This document shows, piece after piece, positions 9,132 to 18,570 of a stretch of DNA of 64,000 nt. Each line of letters opens with the position of its first letter. Position 1 is the first letter of the stretch. The notes below the pieces were generated by a model that made no database searches, was not told where the DNA came from, and worked only from the letters and a program-made list of their open reading frames with translations. This DNA comes from UBA4744 sp963723165. GTDB taxonomy: Bacteria; Actinomycetota; Acidimicrobiia; Spongiisociales; UBA4744. The position numbers were made by a program, and so were the translations under genes. The DNA lies in NCBI GenBank assembly GCA_963723165.1, contig CAVRPP010000003.1, forward strand, positions 248,001 through 312,000, written 5' to 3'.

Positions 9132-10258
9132 GCTTTCAGAACCTCCGTTGCTTGTTCCGTTTCATCGAGAGCCGGGATGAGGGCAAGTCTGATGAATCCC
9201 TCGCCACCCGAACCAAAAGCTCTTCCCGGAGACACCACGATTCCTTGGGTCAACAGCCGCTCGGCCACCGCAACATCATCGCCGACCCGTGCCCAAATGT
9301 AGATCCCGGCCCGTGAGGCAACTACCTCGTGACCGGTCGCCTCGAATGCGGTGCGAAGGATGGCTCGTTTGGCAGCGAACACGCCTCGTCGGTCCGCAGC
9401 GTGGCCGTCGTCGTCCCAGGCAGTGATGGCAGCCTTCTGGACGAACTCAGGCGAAGCGGTCCCCGTGGAGGTCCGCAGATCCCTGAGAATCGATATGCCG
9501 GCGGGGTCGCCGACAATGGCCGCCGTCCGGTAACCCGTCATTCCGGACCTCTTGGAGAGACTCAAATAGGAGAGGGCCCCTGGAGATCCAGGGCCGGCCA
9601 CCTGCAAGACAGACGGCGGAGGCTCCCCCTCGTAGACATCCACGTAGCACTCATCAGAACACAACCAGGCGCCGCTGTTTCGCGCCCGCGCATACAGTGC
9701 GTCGAGTCCGTCTCGGTCGATAACGGCACCGGTCGGATTGTGAGGGTAGTTGACCCACGCCACGGCCGTCCGGTCCCAGACGTCATCAGGAATCTGGGCC
9801 GGTCGAAGGATGAAGTCTCCGTCGAGCGTGACCGGAAAACCCTCGGCTCCGGCCAGGAGAGCTCCTCGTTCGTAGATCGGGTAACCGGGAGTCGCCCACA
9901 CCACGACCGACGCGTCGCTCCGATCGACAAACGCGAGCGGCGTGGAGAAGATGGCTTCCTTCGAACCGGCCGTCGGCAGCACCTGCGTATCCGGATCGAC
10001 GTCGACCCCGAACCTGCGGCGGACGTAATCCGCAATCGAACGACGAAGCTCCGGCAGACCCGATGTCGTTGGATACTGGGAAATGGCAGGAATGGATCGG
10101 CGCAATTCCTCAGCCACGAAAACCGGTGTCGGCTCCCGGGGATCACCGATCGAGAAATCGAGAAGCGGCTCCCCCGCAGCTCGCATCGCCCGCGCCCGCT
10201 CCTGGAGGGCAGCAATCGGGTAGGCGCCGAGCCGGGTGAGTACTGGGTTGGTCCGCAT
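9113..10258 (-). CDS. dapC: N-succinyldiaminopimelate aminotransferase
   Basis: A 381-residue class I/II PLP aminotransferase. It shows the SIGDPREPTP start, the YPTTSGLPELRRSIA substrate region, NYPHNPTGA with the Asn that binds PLP, the SDECYVD Asp, and the PLP lysine in SLSKRSGMTGYR. Its place as the first gene before dapD and dapE supports the DapC assignment over other aminotransferases. The start ATG at 10258 is preferred to the longer frame because MRTNPVLTRL matches the usual family N-terminus. Confidence 0.9.
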   Translation of the reverse strand: MRTNPVLTRLGAYPIAALQERARAMRAAGEPLLDFSIGDPREPTPVFVAEELRRSIPAISQYPTTSGLPELRRSIADYVRRRFGVDVDPDTQVLPTAGSKEAIFSTPLAFVDRSDASVVVWATPGYPIYERGALLAGAEGFPVTLDGDFILRPAQIPDDVWDRTAVAWVNYPHNPTGAVIDRDGLDALYARARNSGAWLCSDECYVDVYEGEPPPSVLQVAGPGSPGALSYLSLSKRSGMTGYRTAAIVGDPAGISILRDLRTSTGTASPEFVQKAAITAWDDDGHAADRRGVFAAKRAILRTAFEATGHEVVASRAGIYIWARVGDDVAVAERLLTQGIVVSPGRAFGSGGEGFIRLALIPALDETEQATEVLKACLTET

Positions 10259-10477
10259 TCCCGCAACGCTAGTACCCCGGATAGTGCCTGGCTGCATACC
10301 CCTACAATCACTCGCCGTGAGGAGAACATCGTCCGCTAGTACCCGTTTTGGCGCTGCCGAGCCATCGACATCAGCCGCCCGGGAAACACAACCCCTCTGT
10401 GGAGAGGATTCGGCACCGACCCCGCCCGTCCTTCAGGCGTCGTCGGAGGCCGTCTGTCTGCGGGCGGCGGGTGTCCG

Positions 10478-10897
10478 ATGAGCGAATCCCCGGTCCGCAA
10501 CTCCCGTTATCGGGCCGTGTATGTGGGTCTGGGTCTGGCGCTGGTGGCCGTCATCGCCCTCGGCGTCGCCTTCGGTTCGCCCGATCGCCCGGAGATCGAG
10601 CGACCGGAACAGATAGAGGCGATCAGCCCCGAGCCCGGCGAGACGGTGGTACGGCAAACGCGTATCGAAGTTGACCTGGTCACCGGGTATTCCCTGGAGA
10701 TGTTCGTCGACGGGTTTCGTATCCCCGCTGAGGAGTTGTTTGTAGTCGAGGGCGCCGGTTTGTATTCGTGGCAACCAGGCGCCGACCAGTTCATCTCTGA
10801 ACTCTCACCCGGCCGCCATGAGGTGCGGATCCGCTGGCAAACGTTGAGCGGGCTCCCCGACAATGGTGAGTTCTCGTGGACGTTCCGGGTGTACTGA
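10478..10897 (+). CDS. Membrane-anchored protein with extracytoplasmic beta domain, unknown
   Basis: A 139-residue protein. A single membrane segment at about 14-33 (AVYVGLGLALVAVIALGVAFG) follows a basic N-terminus, so the rest should face outwards. Residues 45-139 read as an Ig-like or Big-type beta domain (ISPEPGETVVRQTRIEVDL, SPGRHEVRIRWQT, FSWTFRVY). No function is recognised. It is alone, convergent with the DUF3105 lipoprotein gene, and the 180 bases upstream show no clear feature. Confidence 0.65.
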   Translation: MSESPVRNSRYRAVYVGLGLALVAVIALGVAFGSPDRPEIERPEQIEAISPEPGETVVRQTRIEVDLVTGYSLEMFVDGFRIPAEELFVVEGAGLYSWQPGADQFISELSPGRHEVRIRWQTLSGLPDNGEFSWTFRVY

Positions 10898-10948
10898 TCC
10901 TGTGCGCACGTCTTCCCGGGCTCCAGGGTATTCGCGCATGAACGTCGT

Positions 10949-11500
10949 TCAGAGGCCTTCGTCGACATCGAAGGGGCACTCACCCGCTTCGGGCCCCGAC
11001 CCGACGTACCGGGTATAGAAAGCTCGCAGGAGTTCCTCGTCGACCTCGGAGAGCCGCATCATGGTGGTCCAGGCTGTGGCAATGACCGGTGCATCCATCC
11101 CGGAACGAGGGGCAACGATGACCCGGTCTTCGAAGCTGCGGGCAAGCTTCTCGATACGCTCGACGTCAACGGCTTCGAGAGAGGGCGAGTACTGGATCAC
11201 CACCACGCCAATAGCGAGGTCGTGCAGCTGATAGACGTCGGGTACGGCCTGGCGGAACACTCCACACGCAGCCGCCTTGGGAGCGTGGGCACCGCTGGTG
11301 GGCGGGTTTGAGTTGTATTCAGGAGCATCGATCTCGCTGTTGAGGATCTGTCGAACGGCCGTCTCAGACAGATGCACATCAACCACCAGCTCCGGAAAGG
11401 TCTCAACGTCGAGGACCACACCCGGGTCATCGATCGCTCCCCCGGCACACGCCGGGAGAACGAGCAAGAGCAGCGCGGTGATCGAGTTACGCAATCTCAT
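10949..11500 (-). CDS. DUF3105 lipoprotein
   Basis: A 183-residue lipoprotein. The signal peptide ends with lipobox LPAC (Cys near 18). The motif YNSNPPTSGAHAP (about 62-74) is the hallmark of DUF3105, and a second cysteine region lies at AAACGVF. The protein should be anchored on the outer face of the membrane. Its function is unknown. The ATG overlaps the ligA stop by ATGA, so it is co-translated with DNA ligase, which says little about its job. Confidence 0.85.
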   Translation of the reverse strand: MRLRNSITALLLLVLPACAGGAIDDPGVVLDVETFPELVVDVHLSETAVRQILNSEIDAPEYNSNPPTSGAHAPKAAACGVFRQAVPDVYQLHDLAIGVVVIQYSPSLEAVDVERIEKLARSFEDRVIVAPRSGMDAPVIATAWTTMMRLSEVDEELLRAFYTRYVGSGPEAGECPFDVDEGL

Positions 11501-13524
11501 GCCAATCCCACTGCTTCCGGTCCTTCCTCCAGCAGCCGGAGGAAGGCCGTCTCGTCCAATACCGGAACCCCGAGTTCCTCCGCTCTAGCGAGCTTAGACC
11601 CCGCAGATGCACCGGCTATCAGCACAGACGTCTTACTCGACACCGAAGATGTCACCCGTCCGCCCCGGTCCTCAACCACCGTCTTGGCCTCTTCTCGCCC
11701 CAGCGATGAGAGGGTTCCGGTGATGACAAACGCCAGCCCGTCGAGTGAAGAAGAAACGCCTGCAGGTTGCTCGTCGGCCAACTGAACCCCGGCTATGCGG
11801 AATCGATCGACCAAAGCCAGGTTTTCCGGATCCGTGGCCCATTCCCTCACCGAGGCGGCGATGATCGGTCCGATTCCCTCGATGGCGGCCAGGTCGGCTT
11901 CTTCTGCACCGAGCAGCCGCTCAATGTCACCGGAACTGCGACTCAAGACGCGGGCGACCGTGCCCCCGACATGACGAATCCCCAGAGCGACCAGCAACCG
12001 GTGCAGCGGCCGCCGCCTGGCCGCGTCGATAGCGTCCAGCAGATTGCCGACCGAGATGTTGCCCCATCCTTCGAAGCCCAGAAGATCATCAGCTTTGAGA
12101 AAGAAAATGTCGGCCGGATCGGCGATCAGCTTCTCCCGCAACAACAAATCGATCGTCTTGTAGCCCATACCCTCGATATCCATCCCGTCGCGAGACGCGA
12201 AGTGGGCCAACCACTCTCGCAACCGGCTGGGACACTCCAGTCCGCCGGTACAGCGGGCCACCTTGCCGTCATCGGGACGCACGATGGCATGCCCGCAGAA
12301 CGGACAGGTTGACGGCATGTGCCATATCTGCTCGTTCCCCGTCCGCAGACTGGGGACGGGCCCGACCACCTCGGGAATGACGTCGCCGGCCCGCCGGACA
12401 ACCACCGTGTCGCCGACACGGACGTCTTTGCGATGGATCTCATCCTCGTTGTGCAGCGTTGCCATGCCGACGTTGGCGCCTCCAACGAAGACGGGTTCGA
12501 GGACGGCGAACGGCGTGGCGGCTCCGGTTCGCCCGATATTGATCTCGATAGCGCGCAAGACGGTGGTCTGTTCTTCGGGCGGGAACTTGTAGGCAACAGC
12601 CCAGCGCGGCGCCTTGGCGGTGTACCCCAGGGATCCTTGATCGGACAGGCTGTCCAGTTTCACGACGACACCGTCGGTTTGATAGCTGTGCCGATGGCGA
12701 TCACCCTCTGCTTGTGCGATGTAGCTTTGGACGCCGGCCAGATCGGGAACGGCTCGAGATGCCGGATTGACCCGCAACCCGAGGTCGCGCAGGTATTCGA
12801 GCGTGTCCCAATGACGCTCAAAGACCGGACCGCCTTCCACGGAGCCGAGCTGGTACACCCAAATCGACAACGACCTCGAGGCGGTGACGGCCGGGTCTTT
12901 CTGACGAACCGACCCGGCCGCGGCGTTGCGAGGGTTGGTGAACAACCGGTCACCCGAGGCAGCCTGTCGCTGGTTGAGATCATCGAAGGCGGGCAACGGC
13001 ATGTAGACCTCGCCACGAACCTCCATGAAGTCGGGAACGGTGCCCAGCAGACGCAGCGGGATGACGTCGATGGCGCGAATGTTGACGGTGATGTCCTCAC
13101 CGGAGAGCCCGTCGCCGCGGGTCGCTCCGCGCACAAGGAGACCCCGCTCGTACGTCAACGAGACGGCCAGACCGTCGATCTTCAATTCGCACACGTAGCC
13201 ACGCCGGCCGTCTCCGAGCTGGCGAGCCATGCGGGTCTCCCATGCCTCGAGATCCTCGATCGACTCAACATTGTCCAGCGAGAACATGCGCTGGCGATGC
13301 TGAACCGGTGCAAAGAGATCGGAAGCTGGTGCCCCGACCCGTTGCGTTGGGGAATCGGGCGTGACGAGCCCGGGGTGTTCTGCCTCCAAAGCCTCGAGTT
13401 CGCGGAACAACCGGTCGTACTCGGCGTCAGAAACCTCGGGGGCGTCGAGCACGTGATAACGGTGAGCGTGGTGTCTGATCTGACCACGCAAACGGTCAAT
13501 CCGGACGGCAACCGCTTCAGCCAT
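11497..13524 (-). CDS. ligA: NAD+-dependent DNA ligase LigA
   Basis: A 675-residue LigA with its complete domain set: Ia domain (YHVLDAPEVSDAEYD) that binds NMN, adenylation domain with CELKIDGLAV (catalytic Lys in KIDG) and RGATRGDG, OB fold, a four-Cys zinc finger (CPFCG ... CTGGLECPSR), helix-hairpin-helix repeats (IEGIGPIIAASV), and a BRCT domain at the end (LAFVITGTLSSLGREEA). It seals nicks during replication and repair. ATG at 13524 is chosen because MAEAVAVRIDRLRGQ is the natural N-terminus. It overlaps the upstream gene by 8 bases and the downstream lipoprotein gene by 4. Confidence 0.96.
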   Translation of the reverse strand: MAEAVAVRIDRLRGQIRHHAHRYHVLDAPEVSDAEYDRLFRELEALEAEHPGLVTPDSPTQRVGAPASDLFAPVQHRQRMFSLDNVESIEDLEAWETRMARQLGDGRRGYVCELKIDGLAVSLTYERGLLVRGATRGDGLSGEDITVNIRAIDVIPLRLLGTVPDFMEVRGEVYMPLPAFDDLNQRQAASGDRLFTNPRNAAAGSVRQKDPAVTASRSLSIWVYQLGSVEGGPVFERHWDTLEYLRDLGLRVNPASRAVPDLAGVQSYIAQAEGDRHRHSYQTDGVVVKLDSLSDQGSLGYTAKAPRWAVAYKFPPEEQTTVLRAIEINIGRTGAATPFAVLEPVFVGGANVGMATLHNEDEIHRKDVRVGDTVVVRRAGDVIPEVVGPVPSLRTGNEQIWHMPSTCPFCGHAIVRPDDGKVARCTGGLECPSRLREWLAHFASRDGMDIEGMGYKTIDLLLREKLIADPADIFFLKADDLLGFEGWGNISVGNLLDAIDAARRRPLHRLLVALGIRHVGGTVARVLSRSSGDIERLLGAEEADLAAIEGIGPIIAASVREWATDPENLALVDRFRIAGVQLADEQPAGVSSSLDGLAFVITGTLSSLGREEAKTVVEDRGGRVTSSVSSKTSVLIAGASAGSKLARAEELGVPVLDETAFLRLLEEGPEAVGLA

Positions 13525-14452
13525 GTGCGGCAACCTCCCCTGCCACTTCGACAACAGCCTCTGCCACCATCTCCGCCTGACCCTCCGTGAGACCCGCCAA
13601 ACCACAAGCAGGAGAAAACATAGCGCCCTCGAGGAGACCGGCCATCTTCGCCCCCGACATCACCAGACGCCCGACGACTCGTTGCAGACGCACACCCAGA
13701 TCGGAAGGAACCGGCTGCGCTTGCGTTGGAACCACTCCCCAGATGAATCCGGTTCCATCCCAGGTAGCGGCGGCCAGCGCTTCGACGTGCTCAACAAAGG
13801 CCGATCCGAGGGCATTGACATCCCATGAAATCAATGACGGACCGGCGCCGGCGACAACCGACCAGTCGGTGTCGGCGCAGCAGTGCACGCCCGCCCGAAC
13901 CGGCACCGCATCCAGGACGAACCGGAGGACTTGCCTCGCATCCTGACGGGTTATCGGGAACCCGGGCACCAGAAGCCCCGACAGCCCGGGTTCGTCGAAG
14001 ATGAGGGTGATGGTGGTCCCAGGGAGGTGAGCTGCGACAGAGGCAAGGTGATCGTTCACTCGCTCAATCAGGCCGGTCGCAACGCAGTCCAGGAGCCCGT
14101 CACCGGGATGGCCGGCGGCCAGCAAGCCGAGGGCCAGGGTCACGGGTCCGGTTGCCTGGGTCTTCACGTCGGGCACCCGGTTGCCGAGCTTGCCAAGCAA
14201 GGCATCGGCCCCTCCGAAAGCTTCGACGCGAGGCCCAACCGGTTCGCCGTATCCGAGGCCAATACTGGTGGCGACGGCACCGCATTCGCACAGGCCATCG
14301 CCCCACTGAACCAGCATTCGCTCTTCGGGATGGCGATTCGGAAGTTGGGGCAAGTACGGAACGGTGGTTGTGGCCAAGACGAACGAGGCGGCTTGGTCGG
14401 GGTCGGTGTGGGGAAGACTCCCCACCCCCGTCACCAACGGGTGGGCCGTCAA
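13517..14452 (-). CDS. MetE C-terminal-like (cobalamin-independent methionine synthase-type) protein
   Basis: A 311-residue TIM-barrel protein resembling the short MetE/UROD-like proteins found between mnmA and ligA in other actinobacteria, such as the mycobacterial Rv3015c position. Motifs: TGVGSLPHTDP at the start, KTQATGPVTLALGLL, LIFDEPGLSG, and HCCADTDWSVVAGAG, where the HC pair matches the zinc site of MetE. The N-terminal half of full MetE is absent. The substrate is unknown. The likely start is TTG at 14452, giving a TTGA overlap with the mnmA stop; codons upstream of it lie inside mnmA. Confidence 0.75.
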   Translation of the reverse strand: MTAHPLVTGVGSLPHTDPDQAASFVLATTTVPYLPQLPNRHPEERMLVQWGDGLCECGAVATSIGLGYGEPVGPRVEAFGGADALLGKLGNRVPDVKTQATGPVTLALGLLAAGHPGDGLLDCVATGLIERVNDHLASVAAHLPGTTITLIFDEPGLSGLLVPGFPITRQDARQVLRFVLDAVPVRAGVHCCADTDWSVVAGAGPSLISWDVNALGSAFVEHVEALAAATWDGTGFIWGVVPTQAQPVPSDLGVRLQRVVGRLVMSGAKMAGLLEGAMFSPACGLAGLTEGQAEMVAEAVVEVAGEVAAHG

Positions 14453-15513
14453 GTGACCGCGCTCACGATCGTTCCGCCGCCCAGTAGTTCGGCCCCTCGA
14501 TAGACGACACCTGCCTGGCCCGGTGCCACAGATGAGTGCCGTTCGTCGAAGACCAGGGTGCAAGTCCGGCCATCGGGTTCCAGCCAAGCCGGCACCGCCC
14601 GGCCGTTGTAACGGATCTTGACGTCCGCAGGTCCCGCCGGAGGCGGTCGGCCGGCCACCCAGGAAACACCGGCGAGGCGGGCTCCCGAAGCCAGCAGGTC
14701 ATCATGTTTGCCCAGGACCACAGTGGCCGAACCCGGGTCGATCGAAGTCACGTACCGCGGCTCGCCAACGGAAACACCCAGGCCTTTTCTCTGACCGACG
14801 GTGTACCGGGCTATTCCCTGGTGCTCGCCGAGCAGCCTCCCATCGTGATCAATGATGGGGCCACTTCTTCTCGCCGCGTTGGTTTGGGAGTCCAGGAAGG
14901 ATCGATAATCGCCTGCCCCCACGAAACAGATGTCCTGGCTCTCCTTTTTGGTTGCCGTCCGGAGTCCGAGCCCGCCGGCCAGAGACCGGGTCTCCGCTTT
15001 GGTCATCCCCCCGATCGGAAACCGGACCCGGGCGAGCTCGGCTTGGCCCAGCATGTACAGCACGTACGATTGGTCCTTGTCCTTATCAACCCCCCGGAGA
15101 AGTTTCCATCCGTCCGGATCCTGGCGGATTTGCGCATAATGACCGGTCACGAGCAGATCGCAACCGAGGTCGGCGGCCTGATCAAGCAACCTGCTGAACT
15201 TGACCGTGCGGTTGCATTCGACGCAGGGATTGGGGGTCTGCCCGGCCAGATATGAATCGACAAAGGGCTCTACCACCCCGGCCCGGAAGTCGTCCGTGTA
15301 ATCGAACACGTAGTACGGAATCTCTAGCTGGGCGGCAACCCGTCGGGCATCTTCGGCGTCACCGACGGTGCAGCACCCCGCAGTGGGTGCGCTGCCGTCC
15401 GCTCCCTGCCACAGCTTCAACGTGGCACCGATCACATCGTGCCCGGCTTCGACCATCAGAGCTGCGGCGACCGAGGAGTCCACACCCCCGCTCATGGCAA
15501 CCAGAGCCCTCAT
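14449..15513 (-). CDS. mnmA: tRNA-specific 2-thiouridylase MnmA
   Basis: A 354-residue tRNA-modifying enzyme. It has the ATP pyrophosphatase P-loop MSGGVDSSVAA (7-17), the first catalytic Cys in TPNPCVECNR and the second in SQDICFVG, followed by the C-terminal OB-like region that holds the tRNA. It inserts sulfur into U34 of Lys, Glu and Gln tRNAs. The ATG at 15513 overlaps the iscS stop (ATGA). Direct coupling to iscS, its sulfur donor, fits the pathway; TusA-E relays are not seen here. Confidence 0.95.
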   Translation of the reverse strand: MRALVAMSGGVDSSVAAALMVEAGHDVIGATLKLWQGADGSAPTAGCCTVGDAEDARRVAAQLEIPYYVFDYTDDFRAGVVEPFVDSYLAGQTPNPCVECNRTVKFSRLLDQAADLGCDLLVTGHYAQIRQDPDGWKLLRGVDKDKDQSYVLYMLGQAELARVRFPIGGMTKAETRSLAGGLGLRTATKKESQDICFVGAGDYRSFLDSQTNAARRSGPIIDHDGRLLGEHQGIARYTVGQRKGLGVSVGEPRYVTSIDPGSATVVLGKHDDLLASGARLAGVSWVAGRPPPAGPADVKIRYNGRAVPAWLEPDGRTCTLVFDERHSSVAPGQAGVVYRGAELLGGGTIVSAVT

Positions 15514-16643
15514 CGAAGACCACCGAGAATGTGCCCAATCATCGCGGCCGCCTTCTCCCCGTCCTCGAGTCTGGTCGGCCAACCGAATGAAAAACGGAGA
15601 CACTGGCGCGCCTCATCCGCAGCTATGCCCATGGCGGTCAGAACGTGCGATACCGTCGCCGCCCCGCTCTGGCAGGACGAAGCTGCTGAAGCGGCAACGC
15701 CGGCCTGGTCGAGACGAACCAAGGCGGTCTCGTTGAGGATGCCAGGGACGCGAACGTGGGCGTGTTGCACGAGCCGCGAATCGGCCGGGGCGTTGATCTT
15801 CAGATCGGGGAGGGCCTTCCTGAGATCAGACTCGAATCTGTCCCGGGCGGTACCGACCGTCGTCCTGAAGTGCTCCCGGTCTTGTACCGTCGCCTCCATG
15901 GCGGCAGCCATGCCGACTGCACCCATTACATTGTGGGTCCCCGAGCGCCTGCCCAATTCCTGTCCTCCGCCGTGGAGCACCGGTTCCAACCGGACGCCGT
16001 CGCGAACGTAGAGCAGCCCAACCCCCTTCGGACCTCCGAACTTGTGGGCGGCCAGCGACAGCATGTCCACACGAAGCAGATCGACCGTGACTTCCTCGGA
16101 ATTGAAAGCCTGGACGGCATCGGTATGAACGGCAACCGACGGATTGACTGCCCGGGCTGCGTCGGCCAGTTTTGCGACCGGTTCGATCACTCCTGTTTCG
16201 TTGTTGGCTGTCATGACAGAAACCACAGCAGTGTGCGAGTCGACCGCCTCGCTGATCGCCTCCGGGTCGACCAGGCCCCACCGATCGACCCCGACGACCG
16301 TGACGGGGCATCCGAGACGCGCCACAAAGCGGGCGCTTTCGAGAACCGCTTCGTGTTCAACCGCCGAAGTGACTACCCCCCGGCGCTCGTCATCCGCCAG
16401 CGCCGCCCCGACCACGGCCAGGTTATCTGCCTCTGTTCCACCGCCCGTGAAGACGATCTCGAGCGGATGGGCACCCAGGATCGTGGCCGCGCGTTCACGG
16501 GCCTCCTCCAGGGCGTTTTTGGCGCGCCGCGCGGCGCTATGGACGCCGGACGAGTTGGCGAAGGAGTCGCGAGCAAACGGCTCCATTGCTTCCCAAACTC
16601 CGGGGCGCATGGGCGTCGTTGCGGCGTGATCGAGGTACATCAT
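15510..16643 (-). CDS. iscS: Cysteine desulfurase
   Basis: A 377-residue PLP enzyme of the NifS/IscS class. It begins YLDHAATTPMRP; the PLP Lys lies in SLAAHKFGGPKG; and the catalytic Cys lies in ASSCQSGAATVSHVL, on the long loop expected of group I enzymes. It takes sulfur from cysteine, here most plausibly for mnmA just downstream. Two in-frame ATGs (16643 and 16640) make the exact start uncertain by one codon. Confidence 0.93.
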   Translation of the reverse strand: MMYLDHAATTPMRPGVWEAMEPFARDSFANSSGVHSAARRAKNALEEARERAATILGAHPLEIVFTGGGTEADNLAVVGAALADDERRGVVTSAVEHEAVLESARFVARLGCPVTVVGVDRWGLVDPEAISEAVDSHTAVVSVMTANNETGVIEPVAKLADAARAVNPSVAVHTDAVQAFNSEEVTVDLLRVDMLSLAAHKFGGPKGVGLLYVRDGVRLEPVLHGGGQELGRRSGTHNVMGAVGMAAAMEATVQDREHFRTTVGTARDRFESDLRKALPDLKINAPADSRLVQHAHVRVPGILNETALVRLDQAGVAASAASSCQSGAATVSHVLTAMGIAADEARQCLRFSFGWPTRLEDGEKAAAMIGHILGGLR

Positions 16644-16748
16644 GGGTGGTCACACATTGTGTCATGCGACAAGCCTTATAGGCGAGCGGCACACCACGTG
16701 GGGCTGCCTGCACAACGGGCGGGTCGACGGCCCGCAGACGCAGGTACC

Positions 16749-17195
16749 ATGCCCGGAGTGGCCATCGTCAAAGCATCCGTAGTCATCAACGCTCCACTGG
16801 AAGAGGTGTGGGCGGCCGCCGCCGATCTGCAATCGCATGTCGAGTGGATGGCCGACGCCGAGTCGATCACGTTTCTCACCGCCAGGAACCGGGGCCCCGG
16901 GACCCGGATGGAAGTTGCAACCCGGGTGGGGCCTTTTCGAACCAATGACATCATGGAGGTTGTCGAATGGGAAGATCGTCGGCGCATCGGGGTCCGGCAC
17001 ACCGGTTTGGTAACTGGTACGGGAGCATTTGAACTCGCAACCGTCGATCCTGCCACCACCAGTTTCACCTGGCGGGAACGGCTGACCTTTCCCTGGTACC
17101 TGGGGGGGCCGTTGACGGCCCTCTTTGCCGCACCGGTTCTGGCGGCCATCTGGAGACGCAACCTGCAGCGGCTCAAATTCCAACTCGAGCCGTGA
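16749..17195 (+). CDS. SRPBCC (polyketide cyclase/START-like) family protein
   Basis: A 148-residue protein with the SRPBCC helix-grip fold pattern: VKASVVINAPLEEVWAAAADLQSHVEWM at the start, several amphipathic strands in the middle (RMEVATRVGPF, IMEVVEWEDRRRIGVRHTG, FTWRERLTFPWYLGG), and a long C-terminal helix (AIWRRNLQRLKFQL). Such proteins bind hydrophobic ligands, and no ligand can be named. It is divergent from iscS. The start may be ATG 16749 or GTG 16758. Confidence 0.75.
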   Translation: MPGVAIVKASVVINAPLEEVWAAAADLQSHVEWMADAESITFLTARNRGPGTRMEVATRVGPFRTNDIMEVVEWEDRRRIGVRHTGLVTGTGAFELATVDPATTSFTWRERLTFPWYLGGPLTALFAAPVLAAIWRRNLQRLKFQLEP

Positions 17196-17196
17196 T

Positions 17197-17811
17197 CTAA
17201 CGAGCCGCCCGGTTCCGAGGAGGGCCGGCCCCCAGCGTCTCGGGTTCCTCCCACCGAAGGGGTTCACGAACCCGGAGCGGTTTCCTCCTGGACGGCGTCT
17301 TGACCTGCAACGTCCGGCGGGAGAATGGACCCCGAAAGCACAAACCGATTCCGGACAGGACCAGGACGGCACCCACTGCTTTCACCGTTGCCGCGATCCG
17401 AGCAGCTCCGCTGAGAGCGCCGAAGCCGGCCGGACCGAGCAGATACGCCCAGTCATGGGAACCACCGATCAGGGGCAGTCGCTGAAATGGAGCATCCGCA
17501 ATGTACACAGAGACATCCACTGCGCTTGCACCCGCCCAGGCGAGACAGAGTCCTGCGGCCAGGAGATCGCGGCGCCGCAAGCCGAAGTACAGAGCGAGCC
17601 CGACGGGAACCGCCACCTGGAATACGCTCCCCATGAGGGCGGTGATCACGTCCGGGAAGATATACGTCACCATGTGACCGAGCTCATGAAAACCGAGATC
17701 GACGCCACCGAGCAGCGGCACCCGGCGCTGCTGAACAAAGGGAAAATACCCGATCGCCGCGCAGCCGACCACACCCGTGGCGTATCGCCAGAGAGTTTTC
17801 CAGGAGTCCAC
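17197..17811 (-). CDS. M50-like membrane protein with HELGH motif
   Basis: A 204-residue membrane protein from a GTG start at 17811. The motif DLGFHELGHMVTYIFP near residues 38-53 is a zinc-binding HExxH of the site-2-protease (M50) type, lying within or next to a membrane segment. At least four more hydrophobic segments follow. The C-terminal 40 residues are basic and probably cytoplasmic. I do not see an obvious third zinc ligand (LDG or NxxPxxxxDG motif), so protease activity is uncertain. The start is placed here because upstream sequence belongs to the divergent hotdog gene. Confidence 0.6.
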   Translation of the reverse strand: MDSWKTLWRYATGVVGCAAIGYFPFVQQRRVPLLGGVDLGFHELGHMVTYIFPDVITALMGSVFQVAVPVGLALYFGLRRRDLLAAGLCLAWAGASAVDVSVYIADAPFQRLPLIGGSHDWAYLLGPAGFGALSGAARIAATVKAVGAVLVLSGIGLCFRGPFSRRTLQVKTPSRRKPLRVREPLRWEEPETLGAGPPRNRAAR

Positions 17812-17874
17812 CCCACAGTATCGGCGTGCCCGCCGCGGATCTGAACTGCAGGACTGCGATAGAGTCGCCCGGGC

Positions 17875-18567
17875 ATGAACAAACACGTAGTGATCCCGGC
17901 CAGATTCCGCGGACCTCCCGACTCTGCCAACGGTGGCTACGTGTGTGGCGCCGTTGCCCGTCACCTTCAGGGGAGGGTAGAGGTCACGCTGCGCCGTCCG
18001 CCGCCGCTCGAAACGGCTATGCGGGTCGTCCGTCCGACCGAAGGCCATGTCGAGCTTCACGACGACCACGGATTGGTGGCGGAGGCAAGGGTGTCCACCG
18101 ATGAACTGGCCGTCCCGCCATCGGTTGGCTACTCGCAATCCGTCGCTGCGGCTCTTGGTTACCGCGGCTTTGCTCCGGGATTCACCTTCGCATCGTGTTT
18201 CGTGTGCAGCCCCGAGAGAGCGGACGGCTTGCGGATCTTTCCCGGCCCGGTGCCGGGAGGGTTGGCTGCACCCTGGATCCCGGACCCTTCGCTGGGCGAT
18301 CCGACCGGGACGATCACATCCGAGATCGTGTGGGCGGCGCTTGATTGTCCGACTTTCTTTGTCTCAACGGAGCCCGGCCGCCTGGCCCTGCTGGGTCGCA
18401 TGACCGCCGAGGTCAGCGGGGTCGTGCGCGGGGGTGAGCCGCACGTGGTGGTAGCCCAATCGTTGGGATCTGAGGGTCGCAAGCGGTTCGGATCGTCGGC
18501 GATCTACTCCGCAAAGGGCGAACTCTGCGCGGCGGCGCGAGCCACCTGGATCACTATCGATTACTGA
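17875..18567 (+). CDS. Hotdog-fold thioesterase-like protein
   Basis: A 230-residue protein. The N-terminal FRGPPDSANGGYVCGAVARHL and central FASCFVCSPERADGLRIFPGP recall actinobacterial double-hotdog proteins annotated as thioesterase-like. A CxxC pair (CFVC) sits in the middle, before the second hotdog half (TSEIVWAALDCPTFF). It may hydrolyse or carry acyl-CoA, and an acyl-CoA role would fit the neighbouring enoyl-CoA hydratase, though that gene is convergent. The start ATG at 17875 lies 64 bases from the divergent M50-like gene. Confidence 0.6.
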   Translation: MNKHVVIPARFRGPPDSANGGYVCGAVARHLQGRVEVTLRRPPPLETAMRVVRPTEGHVELHDDHGLVAEARVSTDELAVPPSVGYSQSVAAALGYRGFAPGFTFASCFVCSPERADGLRIFPGPVPGGLAAPWIPDPSLGDPTGTITSEIVWAALDCPTFFVSTEPGRLALLGRMTAEVSGVVRGGEPHVVVAQSLGSEGRKRFGSSAIYSAKGELCAAARATWITIDY

Positions 18568-18570
18568 TGG

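Noticed and set aside
12319..13590. Long plus-strand frame of about 420 codons opposite ligA
   Set aside because: Antisense shadow of a high-GC gene. LigA has full catalytic and zinc motifs; the other frame has none.
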